A stretch of DNA of 43,117 nucleotides from an uncultured Porphyromonadaceae bacterium (GTDB lineage: Bacteria; Bacteroidota; Bacteroidia; Bacteroidales; Muribaculaceae): assembly GCA_947177635.1 (NCBI GenBank), contig CAMWVQ010000019.1:1-43117 (forward strand), read 5' to 3'. Positions 7,322 through 15,963 of this stretch are shown in pieces (positions within the stretch are counted from its first letter, which is position 1; every line of letters starts with the position of its first letter). A program made the translations under genes and the position numbers. The notes beneath the pieces are model-generated. The model saw only the letters and a program-made list of their open reading frames with translations. It was not told the origin of the DNA and searched no databases.

Positions 7322-8226
7322 ACCGCCTTATTGTAGTGACCGGCCCGACAGCTTCGGGCAAGACCACACTCGCCATAGACCTGGCGCGAGTCCTCGGAAC
7401 AGAAATAGTCTCCGCTGACTCGCGTCAGCTTTTCCGTGACCTGACAATCGGCACCGCCAGTCCCACCCCCGAGGAGCTCGCGGCGGTCACCCACCATTTC
7501 GTGGCCGCCCTCCGACTGGATGAATATTACTCCGCCGCCCAGTATGAGGAGGATGTCATCCGTCTCCTTCCCGACATCTTCAGCCGATGCGGCGGCAACG
7601 CCGTCATGTGTGGCGGCTCAATGATGTATGTCGATGCCGTATGCAACGGAATCGACCTCCTGCCGACCGTCTCCGACGAAAACCGTGCCCGAGCCTATGG
7701 CATATATGAAACCGGAGGGCTTCCCGCTGTGATCCGCGAGCTTGAACGTCTCGACCCGGCCTACCTGCGCCAGGCCCCGGACCTCAAGAACCACAAACGG
7801 CTTGTCCACGCCCTCGAGATTTCACTTGAAGCCGGACGTCCATATTCCTCGATGCTTACCGGAGAAAAGAAGCCACGCCCCTTCCGGATAGTGAAGTTCG
7901 CCATCGACCATCCGCGTGACGAGCTATTCTCGCGCATCAACCGGCGCGTGGATGAAATGATGGCGCAAGGATTGCTCGAAGAGGTGCGCGGAGTCTATGC
8001 CAACCGACATCTCAACTCCCTCAACACCGTGGGATACAAGGAACTGTTCGCCTATCTCGACGGAAAGTGGGATTTGGCCACGGCTGTAGCCCGCATCCAG
8101 AAAAACACCCGTGTCTACGCCAAGAAACAGCTTACCTGGCTGCGGCGCGACCCCTCTGTAATATGGCTCGACCCCTCACGCCCCCTTCTGCCCCAGATAA
8201 TGGAACGGCTTGATGCCGCAAGGTAA
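7318..8226 (+). CDS. miaA: tRNA dimethylallyltransferase MiaA
   Basis: MiaA transfers the dimethylallyl group to N6 of A37 in tRNAs that read UNN codons. The chosen GTG start gives 302 aa beginning [19 protein letters not shown], with the P-loop at residues 9-17 and SADSRQ just after residue 33. The VGYKE motif and the C-terminal [16 protein letters not shown] stretch are also typical. A longer reading frame back to 7021 runs through pepT in another frame and is not plausible. The GTG overlaps the pepT stop by three bases. A hairpin covering its stop codon ends the unit. Confidence 0.95.
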   Translation: MNRLIVVTGPTASGKTTLAIDLARVLGTEIVSADSRQLFRDLTIGTASPTPEELAAVTHHFVAALRLDEYYSAAQYEEDVIRLLPDIFSRCGGNAVMCGGSMMYVDAVCNGIDLLPTVSDENRARAYGIYETGGLPAVIRELERLDPAYLRQAPDLKNHKRLVHALEISLEAGRPYSSMLTGEKKPRPFRIVKFAIDHPRDELFSRINRRVDEMMAQGLLEEVRGVYANRHLNSLNTVGYKELFAYLDGKWDLATAVARIQKNTRVYAKKQLTWLRRDPSVIWLDPSRPLLPQIMERLDAAR

Positions 8227-8253
8227 TCTCCCCGGTGGTGACAGGGAAGATTA
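8224..8253. terminator. Bidirectional hairpin spanning two convergent stop codons
   Basis: TAATCT plus CCC (8224-8233) pairs with GGG plus AGATTA (8244-8253), one base unpaired on each side. The left arm contains the miaA stop and the right arm the stop of the convergent VOC gene. TTTCTCC follows on the plus strand. Confidence 0.6.
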
Positions 8254-8643
8254 TTTCTCCGCCATCAGTTCAATGACAATCCCGTCAAAAATCATCAGGC
8301 AACTTTCATAATAGCCGTCACCGGTTATCCTAGGGCCGCTGATTATAGTATGACCCGCTTCCGCCAAAGATTGGGTGAGAGAATCTACTGCATCTTTTCC
8401 TCCCACGGAGAATGCCATATGGGCGTAGCCTGCAACCCGACCGGCGTTGTCCGGTAATACGGTGTCAGGCCAATCCATAAGTTCCAGCCGCGTGTTATCA
8501 TCGAAAGATATGAAGTATGACCGCAGGCCGCTCCTCGGATTGTGGTACAAATCTCCACAACGTCTTCCAAAATACCTGACAAAAAACTCTTTCGCCTCCT
8601 CCAGGTTGGAGACATTCAAGGCTATATGATCTATTCTCATCAT
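8251..8643 (-). CDS. VOC (glyoxalase-type) family protein
   Basis: This 130-aa protein is a single vicinal-oxygen-chelate fold, opening IDHIALNVSNLEEAKEFFVRYF. Candidate metal ligands are His6, the Glu of RLELMDW, the His of YAHMAF and the Glu of IVIELMAE. VOC members include glyoxalases, dioxygenases and resistance proteins; the substrate cannot be read from sequence. The first ATG (8643) overlaps the acyltransferase stop (ATGA); a second ATG follows at once. It is the last gene of the minus-strand unit that begins with the LytS-type kinase. Confidence 0.85.
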   Translation of the reverse strand: MMRIDHIALNVSNLEEAKEFFVRYFGRRCGDLYHNPRSGLRSYFISFDDNTRLELMDWPDTVLPDNAGRVAGYAHMAFSVGGKDAVDSLTQSLAEAGHTIISGPRITGDGYYESCLMIFDGIVIELMAEK

Positions 8644-9815
8644 TTTCTGGACTTATAGAGAAACCGCTCCGAGAGCCAAGTTCTGACAGGGATGTCGTAG
8701 GCTTTGACGCTCGCGTATGCAACCGCGATTGAGGCGATGAAGATGCTGACGGCCACCCATATGTGGGTTGACAGCGGAGCGTCGGCGTGACGGGCGGCCC
8801 AGTTCATCTGCACATATATCATCGGGTAGTGGGTGATGTAGAGTGGATATGAAATCATACCCAGGAATTTGCATATCGCGGTGGTTCGTCTGCCACGCAG
8901 CGGGCTTCCGGCTCCGGCGGCGACCACGGCGGGATAGACAAGGAGGATGACAACCGCGCAATAAACCCCGTTTATCCATTCGCTGTCGGCTCCTCCGAGA
9001 TGAGGCACGACAAGTGTGGCAGCCACAACCGCCGAACACCAGGCCATTCCTCCCCGGTTGAGTTTTATGCGGCATTTGCCAAGGCGGTAAAGCAGCAGAC
9101 CTCCGAAGAATGGATACAGCAGACGGCATATGCCGATATATATCTGGTCAGGCGTAAGCCCGAATCCTCCGATTACGGTGTATTTCGCGTATGACCTGAC
9201 TTCAAGTAACCCGAAAGTGTCGAGATTCAGGCATAAGTCAATGGTCAGGAATGCTGAGATGGTCACCGTTACCGCCAGTATTATAACGTTGAAACGCCTG
9301 ACAAAAAGCGCGTAAAGGATGTTGGCCACATATTCCCACATCAAAGACCAGGCGGCTCCGTTGAGCGAGTTGATTTCCTGCCATCCCCTGATATCCATCG
9401 ATGGGGGAGTGGGGAACATCAGGCATCCGAGTATTACAATCAGAAGCAGCTTCCACCACGGTGTCTGCATCACCAGCTCGAAGCCCGGCGCTCCTCCGAA
9501 GTAAAACCAGAACGCACCGATAAACGTGCCCAGAATCACCATCGGCTGCAGACGTATCAGACGGCGTTTGAAAAATCCCCAGACATTCATTTTGCCCCAC
9601 CGGTCATCATAAGCGTACCCGATGACGAATCCTGATAAGACAAAAAAGAAGTCCACCGCGAGATAGCCGTGGTTTAGAATCTGGTCAGACGGGCCTTTGG
9701 AGTATGTCTCGAACAGGTGGAACGCGACAACAATCATCGCCGCCACACCCCTCAGCCCGTCAAGGATTTCGAATCGGGGTTTGGATGACAGAGGAATTGT
9801 ATTGGTAGGCATCAT
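8640..9815 (-). CDS. Acyltransferase 3 family membrane protein
   Basis: This 391-aa polytopic protein starts after a short tail with the family hallmark FEILDGLRGVAAMIVVAFHL (Arg in LRG, conserved His). It continues with GYLAVDFFFVLSGFVIGYAY and about ten hydrophobic segments. Acyltransferase-3 enzymes add acetyl or other acyl groups to cell-surface glycans, peptidoglycan or lipids at the cytoplasmic membrane. The target here is unknown. It lies 17 bases behind a LytTR response regulator and overlaps a VOC gene, so envelope or glycan modification under two-component control is a reasonable inference. Confidence 0.88.
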   Translation of the reverse strand: MMPTNTIPLSSKPRFEILDGLRGVAAMIVVAFHLFETYSKGPSDQILNHGYLAVDFFFVLSGFVIGYAYDDRWGKMNVWGFFKRRLIRLQPMVILGTFIGAFWFYFGGAPGFELVMQTPWWKLLLIVILGCLMFPTPPSMDIRGWQEINSLNGAAWSLMWEYVANILYALFVRRFNVIILAVTVTISAFLTIDLCLNLDTFGLLEVRSYAKYTVIGGFGLTPDQIYIGICRLLYPFFGGLLLYRLGKCRIKLNRGGMAWCSAVVAATLVVPHLGGADSEWINGVYCAVVILLVYPAVVAAGAGSPLRGRRTTAICKFLGMISYPLYITHYPMIYVQMNWAARHADAPLSTHIWVAVSIFIASIAVAYASVKAYDIPVRTWLSERFLYKSRK

Positions 9816-9832
9816 ATGATTTTTGGGGATTG

Positions 9833-10633
9833 TCAGTCGGTCTGGCCGATAGAACGGGAGGCCACATAAGCGCCGAGGGCCTGGCGGTAAGAGTCTCCGA
9901 CAGGAATCTCGTGGGTGACCGCGGGTGAGGCCACCCGGTCGGTCACGATTATGCGGCTGCGCTCGATGGTGTGTATCTTCGACAGGTTCACGATGAAGCT
10001 GCGGTGAACCCGCATGAAGTTCTCCGATGGGAGCGTGTGCTCCAATGTCTTCATGCTCAGCAGGGTCATCACCGAGCGCGGTTCCCCCTCGACGAAAATC
10101 CTGACGTAATCCTTCAACCCCTCGATATAAAGGATGTCTGCCTTGCGTATCTGGCGGTGACGGTACTCCGATTTGACTATGATATGGTCTGAGTCGGGGC
10201 CGGCTTTCCCATTGGCCGCTTCCGGGGAGTCGTTCCCGTCCGCTGTCGACATCTCTGTCGCCGTCGCGCCTCTCCTTGCGAGGGCCCGGTTCACAGCTCC
10301 CAGGAATTCCCCGTAGCTTACAGGCTTGAGCAGGTAGTCGACGGCGTTTGCCTTTATGCCGTCAATCGCGTAATTCTCATAGGCGGTCACGAACACTACC
10401 ATCGTGGTCGGCGGCAACAGCCCGACAAGCTCCATGCCTGACAGCTGTGGCATCTGTATGTCAAGAAACACCAGGTCAATCTCACCTGACGAAAGTGTGG
10501 GATAAGCTTCCTGGGCCGAGGTGAACACCCCCGCGAGGGTCAGTGCCGGGGTTCGTTCGGCATAGCTTCCGATGAGGTTCCCGGCCAGGGGCTCATCATC
10601 AATCACGCAGCATCTTAATGGTTCGGTAATCAT
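9833..10633 (-). CDS. LytTR family response regulator
   Basis: This is a 266-aa protein. Residues 5-125 form a receiver with acidic pocket Asp12/Asp13, phospho-acceptor Asp58 (FLDIQMP) and Lys103 (LLKPVS). A linker at about 115-150 contains ADGNDSPEAANG. Residues 155-258 form a LytTR DNA-binding domain with IKSEYRHRQI-type and FMRVHRSFIVNLSKI motifs. It would be phosphorylated by the kinase encoded 14 bases upstream. Its targets cannot be read off, but LytTR regulators commonly control their neighbours, here the acyltransferase and VOC genes. Confidence 0.93.
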   Translation of the reverse strand: MITEPLRCCVIDDEPLAGNLIGSYAERTPALTLAGVFTSAQEAYPTLSSGEIDLVFLDIQMPQLSGMELVGLLPPTTMVVFVTAYENYAIDGIKANAVDYLLKPVSYGEFLGAVNRALARRGATATEMSTADGNDSPEAANGKAGPDSDHIIVKSEYRHRQIRKADILYIEGLKDYVRIFVEGEPRSVMTLLSMKTLEHTLPSENFMRVHRSFIVNLSKIHTIERSRIIVTDRVASPAVTHEIPVGDSYRQALGAYVASRSIGQTD

Positions 10634-10647
10634 AAGGGGGAGGGGTA

Positions 10648-11820
10648 TCAGTTGGTGTCAATCGGTATGGTCAGGGTTGCCCTGAACAAGTTGCCGTCAC
10701 GGGAAATGTCAAGCGCGGCGCGGTGGCCGTAAATCAATTGCAGGCGGCGGCGCAGGTTCTGTAGCCCTATTCCGCCGGTTTTCTCTTTCGCGTTCTTTTC
10801 CTGCTTCGCGCCGGAAACCGGCGGGTTGCCCTCCTGGCGACAGCTGTTGGCTGTGGTGCAGGTCAGGGTGTTTCCCGTTACTTTTATCACGATTCTTATC
10901 GAGGCCCCGGCCTCGCCGGTGTTGCTGTGCTTGAAAGCATTCTCGACCAGTGGGATGAAAAGCAGGGGGGGCACCGGGGAGTTTCCTGCCCTGCCGGGGT
11001 CGACATCACATTCGAGAATGGTCGAGGCCGGGAGCCGCAGCCCCATCAGCTTCACATAGTTCTCCACGAATGAAAGCTCCCGGCTCAGCTCTACCTCCTG
11101 CCGGTTGTCATACAGCACATACCTCAGCATGCCGCTCAATTCGTGGACGGCGTCCTGGGCCTTTGGCGGGGAAACGGCGATAAGGGCGTATATGGAGTTG
11201 AGGGTGTTGAAAAGGAAATGGGGATTGAGCTGGCTCTTGAGGTTCTGCAGCTCCTCCTGGCGCCGGGCCGCCACAAGCTGTTCCGACCGCCTCGACAGCC
11301 TTAGCCATGTGTCGCTTAGCTTCAGCGCGATGCTCAGGCCGATGGTCAGAACCAGCATCACCACGTCGCGGGCATAGAAATTCAGCCAGTGAAGCAATCC
11401 GTGGGGGTGGGGCTTGGACCTGGTGGCCTCGACAATCCCCCTGGCGGCCTGGCGGATACGCCATGCCTCCTCCCAATAAGGCTCCATCCAGATGCTTATC
11501 AGCCTGAAAAGCGCCATCGACGCGGCGATGACAATCAGGTTGTAGCCGATGAGCCTCCACGCGAAACGTTTCCGCTCGAACGACCTGCCGATGATGAAGC
11601 AATAGTTGATGTAAAACACGGCGATGAACACCAGAGCCTTGACGTAGACTCCCAGTTTCAGTTCCGGCACGTTGCGGAACGGTTTCCCCATGGAGTTGAG
11701 AATCTCCGGGAGTATAAACAGCATGCCCAGGCAGATGAGGTGGGTGAGGAACCTGACAACCCGCTCGCGCCGGGTCTGCGAGCCGGGAGGGGTCTGCATT
11801 ATGTTGTCGGAGGCTTGCAT
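10648..11820 (-). CDS. LytS/YehU-type sensor histidine kinase
   Basis: This is a 390-aa membrane kinase with four N-terminal hydrophobic segments (for example FLTHLICLGMLFILPEIL and ALVFIAVFYINYCFII). A short coiled linker follows, then the His_kinase domain with phospho-acceptor motif QLNPHFLFNTLNSIYAL, ATP-site N-box PLVENAFKHSN and G-box GGIGLQNLRRRL. The frame is open back to 11934, but a very good promoter (11846-11877) places the transcript start near 11841. ATG at 11820 is therefore chosen; 11799 is an alternative. It starts a four-gene unit: kinase, LytTR regulator, acyltransferase, VOC protein. Confidence 0.9.
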   Translation of the reverse strand: MQASDNIMQTPPGSQTRRERVVRFLTHLICLGMLFILPEILNSMGKPFRNVPELKLGVYVKALVFIAVFYINYCFIIGRSFERKRFAWRLIGYNLIVIAASMALFRLISIWMEPYWEEAWRIRQAARGIVEATRSKPHPHGLLHWLNFYARDVVMLVLTIGLSIALKLSDTWLRLSRRSEQLVAARRQEELQNLKSQLNPHFLFNTLNSIYALIAVSPPKAQDAVHELSGMLRYVLYDNRQEVELSRELSFVENYVKLMGLRLPASTILECDVDPGRAGNSPVPPLLFIPLVENAFKHSNTGEAGASIRIVIKVTGNTLTCTTANSCRQEGNPPVSGAKQEKNAKEKTGGIGLQNLRRRLQLIYGHRAALDISRDGNLFRATLTIPIDTN

Positions 11821-11845
11821 CCTGTGATGAGTTCTTAATCCAATG

Positions 11846-11877
11846 CAAATATACACTGAAAACTTCTGACCTGCAAA
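11846..11877 (-). promoter_or_regulatory. Promoter of the LytS-type kinase operon
   Basis: On the minus strand TTTG (11874-11877), 20 bases, then TATATTTG (11846-11853) is a full match to the Bacteroidetes consensus. It predicts a transcript start about 20 bases ahead of the ATG at 11820 and so decides the kinase start. Confidence 0.82.
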
Positions 11878-11882
11878 TCCGA

Positions 11883-11914
11883 TTTGGTGTTGCCGTGGAT
11901 TTTTCTTAACTTCG
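11883..11914 (+). promoter_or_regulatory. Promoter of folP, abutting the start codon
   Basis: TTTG (11883-11886), 20 bases, then TAACTTCG (11907-11914) matches apart from one base of the -7 box. Only four bases (TGGG) separate the box from the ATG at 11919, so the predicted first transcribed base coincides with the A of the start codon. It is back-to-back with the kinase promoter. Confidence 0.68.
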
Positions 11915-11918
11915 TGGG

Positions 11919-12776
11919 ATGAAACAGTTTTCACTCAACATACACGGCTCCATAAGGGAGTTCTCTCGCCCGCTCGTGATGGGAATCCTCAATGTGACTC
12001 CTGACTCCTTCTATCCAGGGTCGAGGACTCTCGACGGAGAGGACGCCGGGACCGCATTGGGGGTCAAGGCTATGGCCGCCCGCCTGATAGCCGAGGGAGC
12101 CGACATCATAGATGTTGGCGGATGCTCCACACGTCCCGGCTCCGCACCTGTGAGCGAGCAGGAGGAGATGCGTCGCGTCAGGCTCGGGGTGGAGGCTGTC
12201 AGGAAGCTTTCATCCGAAGTCCTGGTCTCGGTCGACACATTCCGCTCCCGGGTGGCGCGCGGCGCGGTCGAGGAGTGGGGCGCCGACATCATAAACGACA
12301 TATCGGCCGGCCTGATGGATGAGGGGATGATTCCCGAGGTGGCCCGGCTCGGTGTGCCATACATAATGATGCACACCCGTGGCACCCCCGACACGATGGG
12401 AACCCTCACGGAATATCCCGAAGGGGTGGTCGCCGGTGTCGCCTCTGAATTGCGCGGACGTATCATCGAGGCGCAGCTTGCCGGAATAGCCGACATAATC
12501 ATAGACCCCGGCTTCGGGTTCGCCAAGACAGTCGGCCAGAATTATGAGCTGATGGCAGGCCTTGATGTGCTTGACGCCATGCTCGATAATCGGCCGATGC
12601 TTGTCGGCATATCCCGCAAATCTATGATATACAAACCGCTGGGCTTGACCCCGGCCGACTCTCTCCCCGGCACCATCGCCCTCGACACAGTGGCCCTGCA
12701 GAAAGGGGCTGCCATACTGAGGGTTCACGACGTCGCCGCCTGCCGACAGACGGTGGATGTCGTGGAAATGCTTTAA
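11919..12776 (+). CDS. folP: Dihydropteroate synthase FolP
   Basis: FolP joins p-aminobenzoate to dihydropterin pyrophosphate in folate synthesis and is the target of sulfonamides. The 285-aa TIM-barrel protein has the expected motifs: VMGILNVTPDSFY near residue 20, DVGGCSTRPGS, IINDISAG, MMHTRGTP and GISRKSM. The start is ordinary for the family, with about 18 residues before VMGILNVTP. Eighteen bases after its stop begins cdaA, and the folP-cdaA pairing is common in Bacteroidetes as far as I recall. The promoter arrangement suggests a leaderless mRNA. Confidence 0.95.
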   Translation: MKQFSLNIHGSIREFSRPLVMGILNVTPDSFYPGSRTLDGEDAGTALGVKAMAARLIAEGADIIDVGGCSTRPGSAPVSEQEEMRRVRLGVEAVRKLSSEVLVSVDTFRSRVARGAVEEWGADIINDISAGLMDEGMIPEVARLGVPYIMMHTRGTPDTMGTLTEYPEGVVAGVASELRGRIIEAQLAGIADIIIDPGFGFAKTVGQNYELMAGLDVLDAMLDNRPMLVGISRKSMIYKPLGLTPADSLPGTIALDTVALQKGAAILRVHDVAACRQTVDVVEML

Positions 12777-12794
12777 CTACCTAACTCACAGGTT

Positions 12795-13580
12795 ATGATT
12801 GAATCGTTCGGCCTGAAAGACATCCTCGACATCACGATTGTCGCGATGATGCTCTACTACCTCTACAAGATAATGAGGGAGTCAGGCACAATCAATATCT
12901 TCTATGGCGTGCTGGCCTTCATCGTGGTGTGGGTCGTGGCCTCTGAAATCCTCGAGATGAAGCTCATAGGCTCGATTCTCGACAAGTTCATGAGTATCGG
13001 CCTGCTGATTCTCGTCATCATCTTCCAGGACCAGATCAAGCGTTTCCTTGTCGAACTCGGCTCCAAGAAACGGTGGAAGTTCCTTACCTCCATATTCCAC
13101 CACAAGAAAGAGAGGGGAGGGGACGGCGCAGACCTCCACACCCGGGTCATGCCGATTGTCTACTCCTGCATGTCGATGTCGAAGAGCAAGACCGGCGCGC
13201 TCATCGTTATTGAGCAGGACGTGCCGCTTGAGAACTATGAGAAGACCGGCGACAAGATTGATGCCGAAATCAACTCACGCCTCATCGAGAACATATTCTT
13301 CAAGAATTCCCCCCTCCATGACGGGGCATTGATAATCGCCGGGGGCAGGCTGAAAGCGGCAGGCTGCATCCTCCCGGTCAGCCACGACACCGATGTTCCC
13401 CGCTCCCTCGGCCTGCGCCACAGGTCGGCCCTGGGAATCTCCCAGGCGACAGACGCGTTTGCCATCGTGGTGTCGGAGGAGACCGGCAACATCTCGGTGG
13501 CCTACCGTGGACGCCTCTCCACACGCCTTTCCTCGACCGAACTCGAGAAACGCCTCTCGGCCCTCCCCGTCCCGGTCTGA
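12795..13580 (+). CDS. cdaA: Diadenylate cyclase CdaA
   Basis: CdaA makes the second messenger c-di-AMP from two ATP at the inner membrane. The 261-aa protein has three N-terminal membrane segments (about 10-27, 34-52, 64-80), then a DAC/DisA_N domain. The catalytic motifs are intact: DGA at 176-178 (SPLHDGALI) and RHR at 208-210 (RHRSALGIS), followed by SEET at 227-230. Length and layout match CdaA (TIGR00159). It lies directly behind folP and is probably co-transcribed. No c-di-AMP phosphodiesterase or obvious receptor is encoded in the window. Confidence 0.95.
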   Translation: MIESFGLKDILDITIVAMMLYYLYKIMRESGTINIFYGVLAFIVVWVVASEILEMKLIGSILDKFMSIGLLILVIIFQDQIKRFLVELGSKKRWKFLTSIFHHKKERGGDGADLHTRVMPIVYSCMSMSKSKTGALIVIEQDVPLENYEKTGDKIDAEINSRLIENIFFKNSPLHDGALIIAGGRLKAAGCILPVSHDTDVPRSLGLRHRSALGISQATDAFAIVVSEETGNISVAYRGRLSTRLSSTELEKRLSALPVPV

Positions 13581-13680
13581 TACGGGAGTATTGTCCGGCG
13601 AAAGCGCGACAGAACGATTTGTCTGTTACAGGCGTTATATCTGCGCGTTACGCTATCTCTTACCTAAACAATCCTGAATT

Positions 13681-15354
13681 ATGAAACTCCAAGCATATCC
13701 AGACAACATACTTGAAATTTACCAGGACTCTTTCAGGGAGTCGTGGGACTTGCCCGCGCTGACCGACTTCGGGGCAGAGGAGGTGCTGACCTACGGCGAC
13801 CTCGCGCGGCGTATCGCCCGGGTGCATCTGTTTTACCGGCAGATGGGTATCGCTCCCGGCGACAAAGTGGCGTTGCTCGGCAAGAACTCTGCCACATGGG
13901 TGATGTTTTTCATGGCCACGGTAACCTACGGGGCCACAATCGTCCCCATCCTCTCTGATTTCAACTCTCACGACAGCCAGCACATCATCAACCACTCGGA
14001 GGCGACATTGCTCATCGTCAGCCAGTCGGTATGGGAGACTTATGATTTCGACCAGATGCCGATGCTCAGGGCCGTCCTCTCCCTGGAAACCCGCCAGGTG
14101 CTGGCCGAACGTACCTCCCAGGGGGACCCCTCGCCGCAGAGAATCATCCGCAACCTGACACGCAAGTTCCGCTCTGCATATCCCGACGGTTTTTCGAGGG
14201 AGCATGTGGTCTATCCCGAGGTCGACAAGGATGCCGTCGCGATACTCAACTACACCTCCGGGACCACCGGTTTCTCAAAGGGGGTGATGCTCACCTATGA
14301 CAATATCGCCGGCAACGTCGGCTTCGGCATACAGTCGCGTCTCCATTACCAGGGGTCGCGCGCCTTGTCGTTCCTTCCGCTGGCCCACGCCTACGGGTGT
14401 ACCTTCGATATGCTCGTTCCCCTGGCCACAGGCTCATTCATAACCGTTTTCGGAAAGACCCCGACCCCGAAGCTGCTGCTGAAGGCGTTGTCTCAGGTCA
14501 GACCAAACCTTGTCATATGCGTGCCTCTCATTCTTGAGAAAATCTACCGCAAGCAGATTGTGCCGATGATTACACGGCGCGCAATCCGTTGGGTGCTTGC
14601 CGTGCCGTTTGTCGACAGGGCGATTTATGCCAAAATACGCAACAAGCTTGTCGAGGCTTTCGGCGGGGAGTTCGAGGAGGTGATTATCGGGGGAGCCCCG
14701 CTCAACAGCGAGGTCGAGGAATTCCTCTATAAAATCAAGTTCCCCTTCACTGTGGGTTACGGTATGACCGAGTGCTGCCCCCTTATCAGCTATACCCCCT
14801 GGCGGCAGTTCGTCCCGACATCTTGCGGCCATGTAATCCCCAATATGGAGGCTAAGATTGTCAGCGACGATCCTGTGAATCTCCCGGGTGAGATTTGTGT
14901 GCGCGGCCAGAACCGCATGAAGGGGTATTACAAGAATCCCGACGTCACCGCCGCCACCATCGACGAGGATGGATGGCTCCATACCGGCGACATGGGCACG
15001 ATGCAGGATGGCACCCTCTTCATCCGCGGCCGATACAAGACCATGATTCTCTCCGCGTCAGGCCAGAACATATATCCCGAAGAGATTGAGGCGAAGCTCA
15101 ACAATATGCCGTATGTCAGCGAGAGCCTTGTTGTCGAGCGCGGCAAGGGGCTGACTGCCATCGTTTATCCAGACTATGAGCGGATGGACGCCGACCATGT
15201 CGACAGCGCCCGTCTTCCCGAGCTTATGGAACGCAACCGTCAGGAGCTCAACACTCTCGTTGCCCCGTATGAGAAGGTTGACCACATTCAGCTCATACCC
15301 CACGAATTCGAGAAGACACCCAAGAAATCCATCAAACGCTATCTTTACAGCTGA
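13681..15354 (+). CDS. Long-chain fatty acid-CoA ligase (AMP-forming)
   Basis: This 557-aa member of the AMP-binding superfamily activates fatty acids to acyl-CoA by an acyl-adenylate. The P-loop-like motif YTSGTTGFSKG is at 191-201. Further motifs are GYGMTECCP, LHTGDMG and GRYKTMILSASGQNIYPEEIE. The C-terminal KTPKKSIKRYLYS contains the catalytic Lys. The exact chain length cannot be read. The 100 bases before it contain no consensus promoter, so it may be read from folP-cdaA. Its stop shares one base with the start of the downstream HSDR_N-like gene (TGATG). Confidence 0.92.
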   Translation: MKLQAYPDNILEIYQDSFRESWDLPALTDFGAEEVLTYGDLARRIARVHLFYRQMGIAPGDKVALLGKNSATWVMFFMATVTYGATIVPILSDFNSHDSQHIINHSEATLLIVSQSVWETYDFDQMPMLRAVLSLETRQVLAERTSQGDPSPQRIIRNLTRKFRSAYPDGFSREHVVYPEVDKDAVAILNYTSGTTGFSKGVMLTYDNIAGNVGFGIQSRLHYQGSRALSFLPLAHAYGCTFDMLVPLATGSFITVFGKTPTPKLLLKALSQVRPNLVICVPLILEKIYRKQIVPMITRRAIRWVLAVPFVDRAIYAKIRNKLVEAFGGEFEEVIIGGAPLNSEVEEFLYKIKFPFTVGYGMTECCPLISYTPWRQFVPTSCGHVIPNMEAKIVSDDPVNLPGEICVRGQNRMKGYYKNPDVTAATIDEDGWLHTGDMGTMQDGTLFIRGRYKTMILSASGQNIYPEEIEAKLNNMPYVSESLVVERGKGLTAIVYPDYERMDADHVDSARLPELMERNRQELNTLVAPYEKVDHIQLIPHEFEKTPKKSIKRYLYS

Positions 15355-15902
15355 TGGAGACGCCAATGCCGGAATATCCGAGGCTGTGTCTCCCCCCGGT
15401 GTCGTTGCGGGTCAAGCGTTGCGACGACGGCCTATGGCGCGTCTACGACCGTCTGCGTGACAGGTTCGTGGCCCTCACGCCGGAGGAGTGGGTCAGGCAG
15501 CACTTTGTGGACTTCCTGATCTGCCAGCTTGGTTATCCTCCCGGTATGCTCGCCAATGAGGTCGCCCTTTCGCTCAACTCCACACGCCGGCGCTGCGACA
15601 CGGTGCTTTTTGCTCCTCCGGGCCATAATCCCGGCGGTGGGTCGGGAGGTTTCACCCTCGGCAACCTCCGGCCGCTGGCTATCGTCGAGTACAAGGCCCC
15701 CGAGGTGGAGATAACCCAGAAAGTGTTCGACCAGATTGCCCGCTACAACCTCGTGATGGTGGCTCCGCTTCTGATTGTCAGCAACGGCCTGCGCCATTTC
15801 TGCTGCGTAGCCTCCCCTGATGGCTACCGTTTCCTGCGTGACATCCCAGCATACGGAGACCTTTTACGTCTGACGTCGGCCGGGGAGGTCTCGCGCATAT
15901 GA
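15354..15902 (+). CDS. Stand-alone HSDR_N-like (PD-(D/E)xK fold) protein
   Basis: This 182-aa protein resembles the N-terminal domain of type I restriction R subunits (HSDR_N_2). Glu69 in ANEVAL, Asp82 in RRRCDTVLF and Glu112-x-Lys114 in AIVEYKAP make a plausible nuclease-type active site. No helicase domain and no HsdM or HsdS gene is nearby, so this is not a restriction system. Free-standing copies of this domain are widespread in Bacteroidetes and their job is unknown to me. The start overlaps the fadD stop; ATG at 15366 is an alternative. Translational coupling with the acyl-CoA ligase is likely, with no obvious functional logic. Confidence 0.82.
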   Translation: METPMPEYPRLCLPPVSLRVKRCDDGLWRVYDRLRDRFVALTPEEWVRQHFVDFLICQLGYPPGMLANEVALSLNSTRRRCDTVLFAPPGHNPGGGSGGFTLGNLRPLAIVEYKAPEVEITQKVFDQIARYNLVMVAPLLIVSNGLRHFCCVASPDGYRFLRDIPAYGDLLRLTSAGEVSRI

Positions 15903-15963
15903 CCGCGTCATCCTATGAATCCCCCGATATCCAATAAAAGAAATCCCCAATAAGACGCCTGTT

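Noticed and set aside
15354-15902. Restriction-modification locus
   Set aside because: Only an HSDR_N-like domain is present, with no helicase, methylase or specificity subunit.
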